Assembly: GCA_025174535.1 (NCBI GenBank)
Contig: JALBUN010000005.1
Span: 744,001 to 808,000, forward strand
Reading direction: 5' to 3'
From: Cantharellus purpuraceus
Lineage: Eukaryota; Basidiomycota; Agaricomycetes; Cantharellales; Hydnaceae
DNA: 64,000 bases
The notes below the pieces were generated by a model. The model was given only the letters and a program-made list of their open reading frames with translations, was not told where the DNA came from and ran no database searches. Both the position numbers and the translations under genes were made by a program. Positions 1 to 9,310 of this stretch are shown in pieces; within the stretch, counting starts at the first letter, position 1; the number at the start of each line of letters is the position of its first letter.

Positions 1-637
1 TGCCCTTGTCATGGGACTTATCCTGATTCTTGCCCAAGGAGGTCTCTCGAGCTACCTCAGAGCATCATTCCCAGTACCGAGCATCAATGGACTGTACTAA
101 AGTCCTGAGTTCAGATAGGGTGATGGGTTTGCCTACTCTGGCAACTTTGTCCTTAATTTGGGATGGAAGGCCATTGTATAATTAGTGCCAGAGTGCAGTG
201 TTCCCCCATTGGACACAAGCAGCTAGTCAATTGAACATAACTAGATACTTAGTGATCCGCTGGTTATCACACATTTGGAGATTCTCAAGTTCAGCCTCAG
301 CTTCGGCCTCCAGGTCATGAGGTCCAAAATTGGTCTTCAATTCAGAGATGAACACGGAGTAGTTGTCTAGCCAAGAGGCTTCAGAATTGGAGGTCAGGGT
401 GGGTTCAAACCAATCAAGTGCAGTTCCCTTTAAATAAGATAGAGCATAAGTAACTTTAGCACTACCATTGGAGAATGCATCAGGACAGTCACAGAAGTTG
501 AGGGTGCATTGGGTAAGGAAGGGCTGGAGTTTGTGGGAATTGGATCCATCAAAGGTATCTGGTTCCTGGACCTTGGTCCAAGCAGAGGACTTCTTCGGAG
601 ACAATATGGAGTTAGCCAACATACTGAGGGCTTCCAC
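1..637 (-). pseudogene. Ty3/Gypsy gag fragment (family B copy, runs off left edge)
   Basis: Minus-strand Gag of an LTR retrotransposon, cut by the window edge. The open part at 227-637 reads a retrotransposon-gag domain: a W-T-K-V..P-D-x-F-D-G-S-N start, a D-R/C-P-D-A-F stretch, then YLKGTALDWFEP and SELKTNFGP. The same order of blocks occurs in gag of A1 (from 14071) and A3 (from 32991). Stops lie below 227. The N-terminal 40 or so residues found in A1/A3 are missing, so the LTR-gag junction near 640-660 has a deletion. It sits just inside the LTR at 660-1204 and is read in the same direction, so it is the 5' part of one inserted element whose remainder lies outside the window. Gag normally forms the virus-like particle. 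Confidence 0.8.
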
Positions 638-659
638 AAGGTTAGGGATTGGGACGGAT

Positions 660-1204
660 CCAGTTCAACCGGAGACAGAGTGGGAGCAATACTATTGAGT
701 CAGATTGAGTGGACTTGGCTTCAACTTGTGTTGCACCCCCTCAGATTGTCAGTCCAATATTTTGGAGTTCGGAGTATGGAGTTGGATCAGGGATCCAGAG
801 TTCAACTTGTCAAGAAGGTACTTTTCAAGAAGCTAGCAACCAAGAAGTTGATGGGGCAAATCTTAGTTGATATACGAACTACTGTAATAGACAGAAAGTA
901 GCCCGTATAAGTATGTGGAGAATTGAATGCTAAAACTAAAATGAGAAAACAATAAGATGGATATGGAGTACAACACGGAAAGGAGTTTGGAGTTCAGACC
1001 CAAGTTCAAACTATACTAAGCAACATAAAAGAAGAGGTTTGTTGTACCCCATAAGAAGAAGCTACTTATGGAGAACAATAAGAAAAGGAGTTTGGAGTTG
1101 ACAGAGGTGGAGTAGGAAGAGATGGAGATGGAGATGGAGATGGAGATGGAGATGGAGTTGGAGTTGGAGTCCGGAGATCAGACTTGGTGTTACAGGATGT
1201 AACA
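660..1204 (-). mobile_element. LTR of family B Ty3/Gypsy element (5' LTR, copy B-a)
   Basis: This stretch is similar along its whole length to 8640-9165 and, in part, to 42946-43204 and 43519-43863. Read on the minus strand it begins TGTTACATCC. The inner end near 660 is not a clean CA, so the boundary is approximate. Its outer end at 1204 abuts a plus-strand gag fragment, so this element inserted into an older gag. The matching target-site duplication would lie left of the window. Confidence 0.75.
1121..1156. repeat. (GATGGA)6 hexanucleotide microsatellite inside LTR
   Basis: Six exact tandem copies of GATGGA, continuing into GTTGGA variants. The other B LTRs (about 9090-9130, 43800-43845) have only short irregular versions, so this is a local expansion. 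Confidence 0.9.
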
Positions 1205-1685
1205 GCCAGACACCCTGGTCACCCTTTGCAAACTCACCCAATCCATCGACACCTGTTACTGAGAACATCAATCTGAGGTCTCCCCAAATAATTCAACTAA
1301 CAATAAGTTAGACAAATCATTGGATAAGACCCCCAAGTCCAACAAAGGGTCTGACAAGAAGTCCACCAGTAACTCCAGTCAGAAGTCAAACACTGGCAAT
1401 GTCACCCCATCTGGTTCTGGTCAGAACAACTCCAGTTCTGGCAACAACTCTGGTGCTTGCAAGAGTACTCTGGACCTCTCTACCAAACTGGGTAAGGATG
1501 GCAAACTTACCCAACAGGAACACCAGCGCCACATGGACAACAATCTCTGCTTGTTCTGCAGAAGGGCTGGTCACCAAGTCAAGGATTGCAACAAGGCAAC
1601 TTCATCTGCTTCAAAAGTGAAGGCCCGCATGGCCAATGCTATGGAGGACAAGTCCAATGCCAAGGCAACAGACTCAAAAAAATAG
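1205..1685 (+). pseudogene. Ty3/Gypsy gag C-terminal fragment with zinc knuckle
   Basis: Plus-strand C-terminal Gag. It reads P-D-T-L-V-T-L..Q-S-I-D, then an S/N/K-rich linker from 1320, then a CCHC zinc knuckle (C-L-F-C-R-R-A-G-H-Q-V-K-D-C, about 1549-1590), which binds RNA in Gag. It ends at TAG 1683-1685. A stop is present near 1260 (CTG/CGA-type change to TGA). The 5' part was separated by insertion of the family B LTR at 1204. It continues through an A7 run into the protease reading frame. Confidence 0.85.
1676..1682 (+). promoter_or_regulatory. A7 slippery site, candidate -1 gag-pol frameshift
   Basis: Seven A residues directly before the in-frame gag TAG. Reading back one base gives ATA GTA AGC..., the start of the protease/pol frame. 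The same arrangement occurs at 15204-15210 in A1. Frameshifting is inferred, not shown. Confidence 0.6.
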
Positions 1686-2203
1686 TAAGCAGTCCTCTAG
1701 CCTCTGCATGGGCCAATGGCTGTATTCATACTCTCCGTACAACAAACAAGGTCTGCCTGAATGCATCCGCTCTTTTCCACTCTGACTCCCTTACCCTCCT
1801 CATCTACTCTGACTCCATCTCTGATACTGCTATACAAGCTTTAATTGATTCCAGTTCTACTCATTGTTTCCTTGATTCTCCCACTTTTCTGATCTACATA
1901 AACTCCATACATCCCCCATAACCCCAGTTCCACTCTGATTATTTGATGGCACTACTAATGCTGTTATTTCACAAGCTATAGATTTGTCTATCTGTTTTTC
2001 TGTCAGAGAAATCTGGACCATTACATTCTATGTTACTCCACTTGATTCCAGCTGTTCTGTGGTCCTTGGACACAATTGGCTCACCCGCTACAATCTGTTG
2101 ATTGACTGGGCATTGGGTCATATCACATTCTGCTCCCCAGTAAAGGCTGTCATCCTCAATGTCACCAGCAACTATAGGTGCAAAATCATCTTCCACCTCC
2201 ACT
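1683..2203 (+). pseudogene. Retropepsin-like protease fragment of a Ty3/Gypsy element
   Basis: Plus-strand pol N-terminus. The catalytic motif reads A-L-I-D-S-S-S-T-H-C-F (DSS in place of the usual DSG seen in A1 and A3), followed by the C-terminal retropepsin block V-V-L-G-H-N-W-L (about 2065-2090). There are stops near 1920 and 1940. At 2203 the homology breaks and the inverted-repeat structure begins. Matching pol sequence resumes only at about 7515, with roughly 80 residues missing. Positions 1761-2203 are duplicated in inverted orientation at 7072-7514. Confidence 0.85.
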
Positions 2204-2471
2204 GTAAGTACCCAAGGTACTTACTTACTATAATATATAAGTATAATTAATATATGCAGCATTCCCCTAAGGAATGCTGTCCTCTTGGTAGATATATGCA
2301 CCCATAGGGTGCATATGTATAGTTATTATGTAAGCCAGTGGACCCAGTACATGTGTGGGTCCACTTATAGTAGACAGAACTTAGTTAACTACCACACTGT
2401 ACAACACATCACCCAACCAATACACTTGGTTGAGTTCTGTGCAACGGTGTGAACTAAGACACCCATTAACA
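1761..2471 (+). repeat. Left arm of a 711-bp near-perfect inverted repeat
   Basis: Position x here pairs with 9275-x on the right, from 1761/7514 to 2471/6804, with no indel at the points I aligned. The outer 443 bp is retroelement protease sequence. The inner 269 bp (2203-2471) starts TGTAAGTACC, ends CATTAACA and is rich in short hairpins. Confidence 0.95.
2203..2471. repeat. 269-bp hairpin cluster, LTR-like TG..CA ends
   Basis: Consecutive perfect stem-loops: GTAAGTACC/GGTACTTAC at 2204-2224 (3-nt loop), CAGCATTCC/GGAATGCTG at 2257-2279, ATATGCACCC/GGGTGCATAT at 2294-2316, GTGGACCCA/TGGGTCCAC at 2338-2364 and CAACCAA/TTGGTTG at 2414-2432. No open reading frame of note. It could be a short LTR, a terminal repeat of a larger element, or part of the inverted duplication. 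The mirror copy is 6804-7072. Confidence 0.7.
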
Positions 2472-2512
2472 TTCAATCAAGGGATCTGATCAGTCATGTA
2501 TACAGTTGATCC

Positions 2513-3335
2513 TGTCAAGAATTTATTCAAGGAATATTACAATCTATTGGAGCAAGAAGGGGGAGTTTTATGATAAGAAAAAGTTGTGAAAAGTTTGGGA
2601 ATTTTTTGATTAAGGGATGAGGAGAAGGTGTTTTTCGATTTTATTTTGTGAGCCATCCTTTCGTTCTACGGGGGTGGTTACTACTCAAAAAGGGAGGTAT
2701 TATGATGATTTTCATTCGTCATAAACCTCAAGTCAAACGGGTAAAAACTCCTTTCTCTGTAAAAAGTTTTTCCCCATGACATCACATATTATCAATATCC
2801 ACATCATTTCTTTTATCATATGTTTCAATCTTACTAAAAGGCTTTTTTATCATGTGATTGTCAAATTGTATATTAACTACAACTGTGTACGAGTATCAAT
2901 AAGGAGATTCACTATTCTTAATCCCTTCCAAGCTGCAAACAAACAGCTTGTGTCAACTTTCTGTCGTTCCTGGAATAACTCCTAAACGACCTATTCGATT
3001 GGAAATCTTTTGCATATCCCATTAGGATATTGCATCAACTATTGCTATCTCAAATTACGAACGATTTGGATCATTACATCCATTTCTATTAAGCAAACAC
3101 TTTTTCGAAGTGTTGCTATTCCCATTTCTGCTCAAATATTTCGCAGAAGTCCCAGTTCTTAACCAAATATTCTGATATTTGGTAACATTACTCTACTAAA
3201 CAATATCTTTCCATCGACCCCGCATATATCTGCATCCTTGCAGTAATTGCTCCCCTATTCAAAATCTACTTCGCCACCATCCCTCACCATCATTTTACAC
3301 TCACCCACAACACCCCTCCATATCTTTTCTTAACA
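2513..3335 (+). mobile_element. Solo LTR (family D), TSD GATCC
   Basis: An 823-bp unit beginning TGTCAAGAA and ending TTCTTAACA, flanked on both sides by GATCC (2508-2512 and 3336-3340). The segment around 2960-3060 resembles 34300-34380 of the solo LTR at 33929-34638 (shared TCTGGAATAACTCC-like and ATCTTTTGCATA blocks). It has no coding capacity. Orientation is chosen to match that copy. Confidence 0.75.
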
Positions 3336-3340
3336 GATCC

Positions 3341-6300
3341 TTCATGAGATGATGCTATACACCTCATGTTTATATTTGGATCCTCCATTGGGGGTCCTTC
3401 ACTGAAGATAGCCCTTCTTTTGGGGAGGGCTGTATGGTGGGTAGCTTGTTCTTAGAGTTACCCCCTTGACATCATTTACTTATGCTGTTACTCCCTTTCC
3501 ACAGGGAGTGTACCCCATAACTCATAGTAGAGAGTCCTTTAAGAGAATCAAATCCCCTTATTCCCTGTGTCCCATTGTCTCAGATAAGCCGCAGTTATCC
3601 CATTCTCCCTTTGGCGTGATGCACATCGTTCCAGCAACACCAAGGCCGAATTGTTGTCTAGTCAACAAAGGTAAGAGTTGCCAATGATGGGGACAAGATA
3701 TGGGCTCAGTGCGCTGTGAGCAATGTGCAGATGCAAACTATCAGAGACTCTTCATATGTTCGCGTGAGTTGGCTTCTCAATATATAACTTGAACATGTAG
3801 ACTAACAGTAATCTAGTACACTCTCATGGTCGATAACCGCCATGGACATGACCAGCCTGCTCGACTATGACAAGTCTTTCACGGCAGGCTTGATTCATCA
3901 TCGACATATTACTCCCAAGTGCACCAAGCCTCAACATTTCTTCCACAACGCGCTATCTACTGGCACTGGTCAAGCCGTGCTCAACCGGCAGTAAAGACGC
4001 GACACAGGAGCTCACAACATACACAGAGACCATGACTCAGGTTGTTGTTGATCTTCGTACAATAGAGTGCGTTGTTGGTAGAGTACAGCGCGGAAACGAG
4101 TGGGGGATAGTCGATCGGAGCGTTGATTATGCACGCACGTATGGCATTTGTGGATGCGCAGAATGACGAGGAGTAACGTTGAGTCGGTGACAGCGGGGAA
4201 ATCATAGGTGTGAATCTATGGACTTGACCAATATCTCTCACTGAAAAATATTGTGTTGTTCTAGACTTCCCAAAAGTGGAACTGTTTTACCAACACTGAA
4301 ATTCAGTGCTCGCCAGTCCCCAAACTCATCGCAAATTGACTTGTTCGCAAACGGGGTTCAGTACTGTATTGAAGTGCAGAATGACACTTGTTTTCAGTTC
4401 TATAGTTTCAGTACTATTTGCACTGACGCTGGTTTGCGGTACATATTTACACTTCAAAAGCAGTACTCAAAATTCCGGGTTACTACAATGCAATTTACAG
4501 ATGACACCCGACATGAACAGTGTTTATTCATAAAAAATACATACATGAACCGAAATCTTCGCTACGTGAAGGGAAATAAAATCGGTTGTATTCTCGTTTT
4601 ACGGTTCTCTCATGTTTAGATCGGTAATCCCTCCAAACCCCGATTTTAACCGCCAGGACCCGACCAAGATACTATCACACACAATGATCCTAAAAAAACG
4701 ACCGACTGCAGGGGAGGCTCTCGCTTCCCTCACGAGAAGAATTGACATTCATTATCAGGCTTGTAACCTAGAGTTCTCTAGTACGATATGATGAGATTCC
4801 ATTCATAGTCTTTTCCCATAATGCATAGGTCAATTTGTTCCGAAACATAGCTAGAGCAATGGGGTGTTACAGTTTACGTCGTTCAGATTCAACACACCCC
4901 AGCTAGTGAATTCCTATAGCTGCAGGGATTCGGCCACATCATCCCAGCTAAAAAACACATTTCCAGAACTACGGATATCAACACGCGTTGCGTAAACCCC
5001 GAGCTTGACCCTATCGCTTGCACGCTTCTGCAATTCAATATACTGATGAAACATCAAGAAGAGCATACGTTGCTGCCACGTACAGTGTATGAGAAGGCGT
5101 AACTATGAAACTTTGCCATAACCCAGGCATCACCACCTGCAGGCCTCACCCAGATGACCTGGTTTGCCTTGTGGCACAAGATGCGTGTTAAGCTAAGTTT
5201 CTTCTTAGAGAAGTGCTACGTACAATAAAGCTATTGTGTGTTGCGTCCAACCTTGTCATCGGAGTTGTAGGCATGATCGTCGACAGTGGGTTTGATTGTA
5301 GGTTGCACGGGCAGGGTATAGGTGGGCTGAGGTTTGGACAAATTCTTGTGAGATTCAGTCATTTATATATGTGATGGAGCGTGTTGCATCATTTAAATTA
5401 TAACGCACTCACCCGCACAAACTATTGCGACCTGAGCAGGTGTCAAAATGAAGCTGTCAGAGCCGTGATTCCAAGCTCCATATTCTGTGGTGCCTGAAGC
5501 TGACGGTTACACAGCCTTGCAAACCCCGGTCCAATAGGGTTGTGGCCTTGGGGGATATGTGAACCTAGAGGACATTTGAAGGAACAGGACAACCAAACAC
5601 TAGGTCTTCGATGTGATGCCTCTACAGATAATGCCTGAAAAACAGGCTTCGGGACCGGGAGCTAGAGTACACCGGTATTCATTTCATATCTTCAGATTTG
5701 ATAACCAGCAGTTCCTACGTCAATCCTCATTGTAGACCTTACGGGTTGTGGCAGGAGGGCGGTACCACGCGATGATGGCCAAGATAGAACTTGAACTATC
5801 TTTGTTTTATCTTAAGAGGAATGCATTAGTGGAGAACGGGAAAAATCATGGCAGAGTGATATATAAGTCAATGGCATGTACTTATAAAGATGAAGGTGCC
5901 CGCACTGCTATCACTGCCACCAACCTTGCGGTTACTGTAATAGGAAGGTACAGGACATGGGCCGCTGTAGGAAACCCTAATCGAGTAGATCATTATAGGA
6001 AACCCTTATCGACTAGATCGATTAGATCACTGTAGGAAGAGACTTCTTATCACCTTATCCACGGGCACTGATAAGAAGTACTTGATTTAGCTGAATACAA
6101 GTGTGATTTTGAACAAGTGTCAGCATGCTGGATAGAAGTGCCATTTGACGCTGGTTGTCACTGGTCGTCAGTATGCACTGTGGGAAGCGGAACCACTGAA
6201 TTTCATATCTCAGTGGGTAGATCATTGAAACAGCATTCACTGAAAAAAAAAGGTGGATGAGATTTCAGTGGTTATACCACTGAATAAATTCAAGTGGTTG

Positions 6301-6440
6301 TCTCACTGAAATATCTCATGGTGGACCCTATGACTTTCCATACATTATGCACCCAAAATCTCTCAGTGAACATCACTGAGATTACTGTGGGGTTTCTCCC
6401 AAACTCTATGCATTTTTTTAAGTGGTCCTACCTTGCATTC
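3341..6440. other. Unrecognised spacer between the inverted arms, no gene seen
   Basis: No open frame over about 120 residues shows a recognisable motif. The 5' part (3341-3690) has more short hairpins, for example GCCCTTCTTTTGGGGAGGGC near 3411 and a TCCCTTTCCACAGGGA palindrome near 3489. Positions 4230-4460 and 6170-6390 contain repeated CACTGAA/TTCAGTG words. The rest resembles neither the retroelements nor the host genes in this window. Confidence 0.6.
6170..6390. repeat. CACTGAA/TTCAGTG inverted-word cluster
   Basis: Several short inverted pairs built from the same word: CCACTGA..TCAGTGG, TCAGTGGTTATACCACTGA, and CAGTGAACATCACTG near 6365. Related words occur at 4233-4310, including CACTGAAATTCAGTG. 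The pattern suggests a degenerate MITE or foldback element, but no clear ends were found. Confidence 0.4.
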
Positions 6441-6449
6441 TTCTCATGT

Positions 6450-6580
6450 GTTATGACCTCATTCACTCTGCCCAGATCCTCATCAGGTCTCATCAGATCT
6501 CTGTGTACATAAAATCTATACTGCATATGGAAATCATCACATCTCCATTAGTCCATCTGATCATCACCATTGCTCCAGTA
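6450..6580 (+). mobile_element. Diverged fragment of family A LTR
   Basis: It starts TGTTATGACCTCATTCACTC and continues through TAAAATCTATACTGCATATGGAAATCATCACATCTCC in patches. This parallels the first 130 bp of the A LTRs (for example 32431-32560), with many substitutions. It is an old truncated copy. Confidence 0.65.
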
Positions 6581-6599
6581 CATTCTGTAAGAAACTTAT

Positions 6600-6803
6600 C
6601 TGCTGCTGCCACAGACAGTGGGCTAATGAGAGTGTGGTGTAAAACCATTCTAGTTTTATTTGTTGTAGCTACTGAGTTGATATATGGATGGAGTGGCAGG
6701 GTGCTAATGGATACACAAACTATGACTAGACTCTTAATCTCAAGGTTGTGGGTTCAACCCCCATGTGAGGCTCCAGATGTAAGCTTTTCTGCTACTGCCA
6801 CAG
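6600..6803 (+). mobile_element. Candidate tRNA-Lys-derived SINE with ~15-bp flanking repeats
   Basis: A tRNA-like block at about 6692-6775 has the anticodon arm AGACTCTTAATCT (anticodon CTT at 6733-6735, as in tRNA-Lys), a T-arm GTGGGTTCAACCCCCAT, and a possible A box GTGGCAGGGTGC near 6693. The block is flanked by CTGCTGCTGCCACAG (6600-6614) and CTGCTACTGCCACAG (6789-6803), which could be target-site duplications. The acceptor and D arms do not fold well, so a working tRNA is unlikely. The right flank abuts the inverted arm exactly at 6804. Confidence 0.5.
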
Positions 6804-7514
6804 TGTTAATGGGTGTCTTAGTTCACACCGTTGCACAGAACTCAACCAAGTGTATTGGTTGGGTGATGTGTTGTACAGTGTGGTAGTTAACTAAGTTCTG
6901 TCTACTATAAGTGGACCCACACATGTACTGGGTCCACTGGCTTACATAATAACTATACATATGCACCCTATGGGTGCATATATCTACCAAGAGGACAGCA
7001 TTCCTTAGGGGAATGCTGCATATATTAATTATACTTATATATTATAGTAAGTAAGTACCTTGGGTACTTACAGTGGAGGTGGAAGATGATTTTGCACCTA
7101 TAGTTGCTGGTGACATTGAGGATGACAGCCTTTACTGGGGAGCAGAATGTGATATGACCCAATGCCCAGTCAATCAACAGATTGTAGCGGGTGAGCCAAT
7201 TGTGTCCAAGGACCACAGAACAGCTGGAATCAAGTGGAGTAACATAGAATGTAATGGTCCAGATTTCTCTGACAGAAAAACAGATAGACAAATCTATAGC
7301 TTGTGAAATAACAGCATTAGTAGTGCCATCAAATAATCAGAGTGGAACTGGGGTTATGGGGGATGTATGGAGTTTATGTAGATCAGAAAAGTGGGAGAAT
7401 CAAGGAAACAATGAGTAGAACTGGAATCAATTAAAGCTTGTATAGCAGTATCAGAGATGGAGTCAGAGTAGATGAGGAGGGTAAGGGAGTCAGAGTGGAA
7501 AAGAGCGGATGCAT
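6804..7514 (-). repeat. Right arm of the 711-bp inverted repeat
   Basis: This is the reverse complement of 1761-2471. Positions 6804-7072 mirror the hairpin cluster and 7073-7514 mirror the protease segment, read here on the minus strand. The translated products of the two arms are identical over at least 88 residues. Immediately outside, at 7515, plus-strand reverse transcriptase begins. Confidence 0.95.
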
Positions 7515-8196
7515 GATGTTTTTAGCAAAACCCATGCTGATACCCTACCTGCTCACAAGCCATACAATTTGAGAATCAAAATGGAAGATGGAACATCTCC
7601 TCCTTTTGGCCCAATCTACTCCTTGTCCCAGAGCAAACTCCAGGCTCTTTGAGAATTCATCAATGAGCATCTATCCTATGGTTTCATCTGGCCAACCCAA
7701 TCTCTGGGCAGCACTCCAGTCCTTTTCATTCAGAAAAAAGATGGCTCCCTCCAACTCTGTGTTGATTTCAGGGGCCTCAATAAAATCACCAAAAAAGACT
7801 GTTACCCACTTCCTCGCATCTCCAATCTCCTTGACAGTCCTAGGAAGGCTCAATTCTTCACCAAAATCAATCTCCAGCATGCTTACCATCTTGTCCGGAT
7901 TCATGAAGGTGACGAATGGAAAACTGCATTTCACACTCACTATGGCTCATTCAAGTGGTGCATTATGCCCTTCAGACTTAGCAATGCTCCAGCAGCATTC
8001 CAGCATCTTATGAACGACATCTTCTCCAACCCCCTGGATATATGCATCCTTGTGTACTTGGATGATATCCTGATATACTCCAACAACTCTGAAGAACACA
8101 GCAACCATGTCCTTCTCCGACTCCGGAAGCACAAGCTGTATGCTCAAGACAACAAATGTTCTTTCCACAAAAGCACAGTCGAGTACCTCAGATATA
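7515..8196 (+). pseudogene. Ty3/Gypsy reverse transcriptase fragment (family B-like)
   Basis: Plus-strand RT. Blocks in order: [58 protein letters not shown], and the catalytic YLDDILIY at about 8052-8080, so the YxDD aspartates are kept. At least one in-frame TGA is present (7650). The sequence is closer to the minus-strand B pol at 12673-13314 than to A (shared LDICIL..YLDD and KHKLYAQ blocks). It breaks at about 8196, where a different Gypsy pol is joined. Confidence 0.85.
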
Positions 8197-8599
8197 TAAG
8201 ATTGATCTATACTCAAAGAGTATGGATTGTCTTGGTCACCTAATAGATGACCAAGGTGTGCATGCAGGTGCTGACAAAATGCAGCAAATATAAGAGTGGA
8301 GGTGACCTAGGTCATACCATGAAGTCCAACGATTTCTTGGACTAGTGCAGTATCTGGCATACTATATGCCAGATATAACTGCATACACAACCCCATTATG
8401 TGGTTGTGCTCATAACAATTGTCCATTCATATGGACACTGCTGCTGGATAAATGCTCTGAAAGCATTAAAATCCTAGCATGCAGGGCTCCAAAGCCCATC
8501 AATGTCAATAACCCTGATACTATCTGGGTTATTACAGATGGCTCCAAGACTGGAGTAGGAGCCATGTTAAGTGCTGAGACGTGGGGTTCAAAGGAGTAA
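8197..8599 (+). pseudogene. RT/RNase H fragment from a different Ty3/Gypsy lineage
   Basis: Plus-strand reading: a degraded L-G-H-L-I-D-D-Q-G-V-H-A-G-A-D-K-M block, E-V-Q-R-F-L-G-L-V-Q-Y-L-A-Y-Y-M-P-D-I (RT thumb), then W-V-I-T-D-G-S-K-T-G-V-G-A-M, which is the start of an RNase H fold with its first catalytic Asp. This wording differs from A and B pol (F-L-G-F-A-N-F-Y), so it is a separate clade. It has stops near 8292 and 8305 and is truncated at 8599. Confidence 0.75.
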
Positions 8600-8639
8600 C
8601 CAGAGTTTGAATGCTAGTGATAAGGAGAGGGGGCTTTAC

Positions 8640-9165
8640 TGTTCCAGTTCAACCAGAGACAGAGGGAAGCAATAACTATTGAGTCAGATTGAGTGGACTT
8701 GGCTCCAACTTGTGTGTTGCACCCCCTTGGATCATCAGTCCAATATTTTGGAGTTTAGAGGTACAGAGTTGGATTGAGGATCTGGAGTTCAGCTTGTCAA
8801 GAAGTGTCTTGTCAAGAAGCTAGCAACCAGAATGATGAGGTCAAACTTAGTCAATATATGAACTACTGTAACATACAGAGAGTAGCCCATATAAGTATGA
8901 AGAATTGAATGATAAAACTAAAAATGATAGGACAATAAGATGGATATGGAGTACAACACAGAGAGGAGTTCAAAGTTTGGACTCAGTCCAAACTAATACT
9001 AATCAATATAAAAGTAATGGTTATTGTAACCCATATTAAGGAAACTACTTATTAAGCGAACAATAAATAGAGTTTGGGGTTGACAGAGATGGAGTAGATG
9101 GAGGTGGAGTAGACAGAGTTGGAGATGGAGTCCAGAGATTAGACTTAGTGTTACAGGATGTAACA
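8640..9165 (-). mobile_element. 3' LTR of family B element (copy B-b)
   Basis: 526 bp. On the plus strand it starts TGTTCCAG and ends GGATGTAACA. It is the outer end of the minus-strand B element whose accessory gene and pol follow at 9311-13314. The five bases outside are TTTAC (8635-8639); the partner duplication was not found because the 5' half of the element is missing. Confidence 0.75.
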
Positions 9166-9310
9166 GTATCTCCCTTCTAGATTGAGCCCATGAGATCTTA
9201 GTCAGCATCATGGGAAAATTGTCGGTATATGTGTTTGAATTGGTGCACAAGGCTGGGCCAATTATTAAAATGTGTGTCATTCCTCTCCTTATCTCTTTCC
9301 CCCATCTGCT

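Noticed and set aside
1121..1156. CRISPR-like or regulatory repeat array
   Set aside because: A plain 6-bp microsatellite within an LTR.
6692..6775. Functional tRNA-Lys gene
   Set aside because: The anticodon and T arms look right, but I could not build matching acceptor and D arms, and it has flanking repeats; a SINE head or relic is more likely.
2203..7072. A 4.9-kb DNA transposon with 269-bp terminal inverted repeats
   Set aside because: The inverted repeat continues 443 bp outside into protease sequence on both sides, no transposase was seen and no target duplication fits, so a simple TIR transposon does not explain it.
7588..8013. 141-residue plus-strand ORF
   Set aside because: It is out of frame with the clear reverse transcriptase reading of the same bases.
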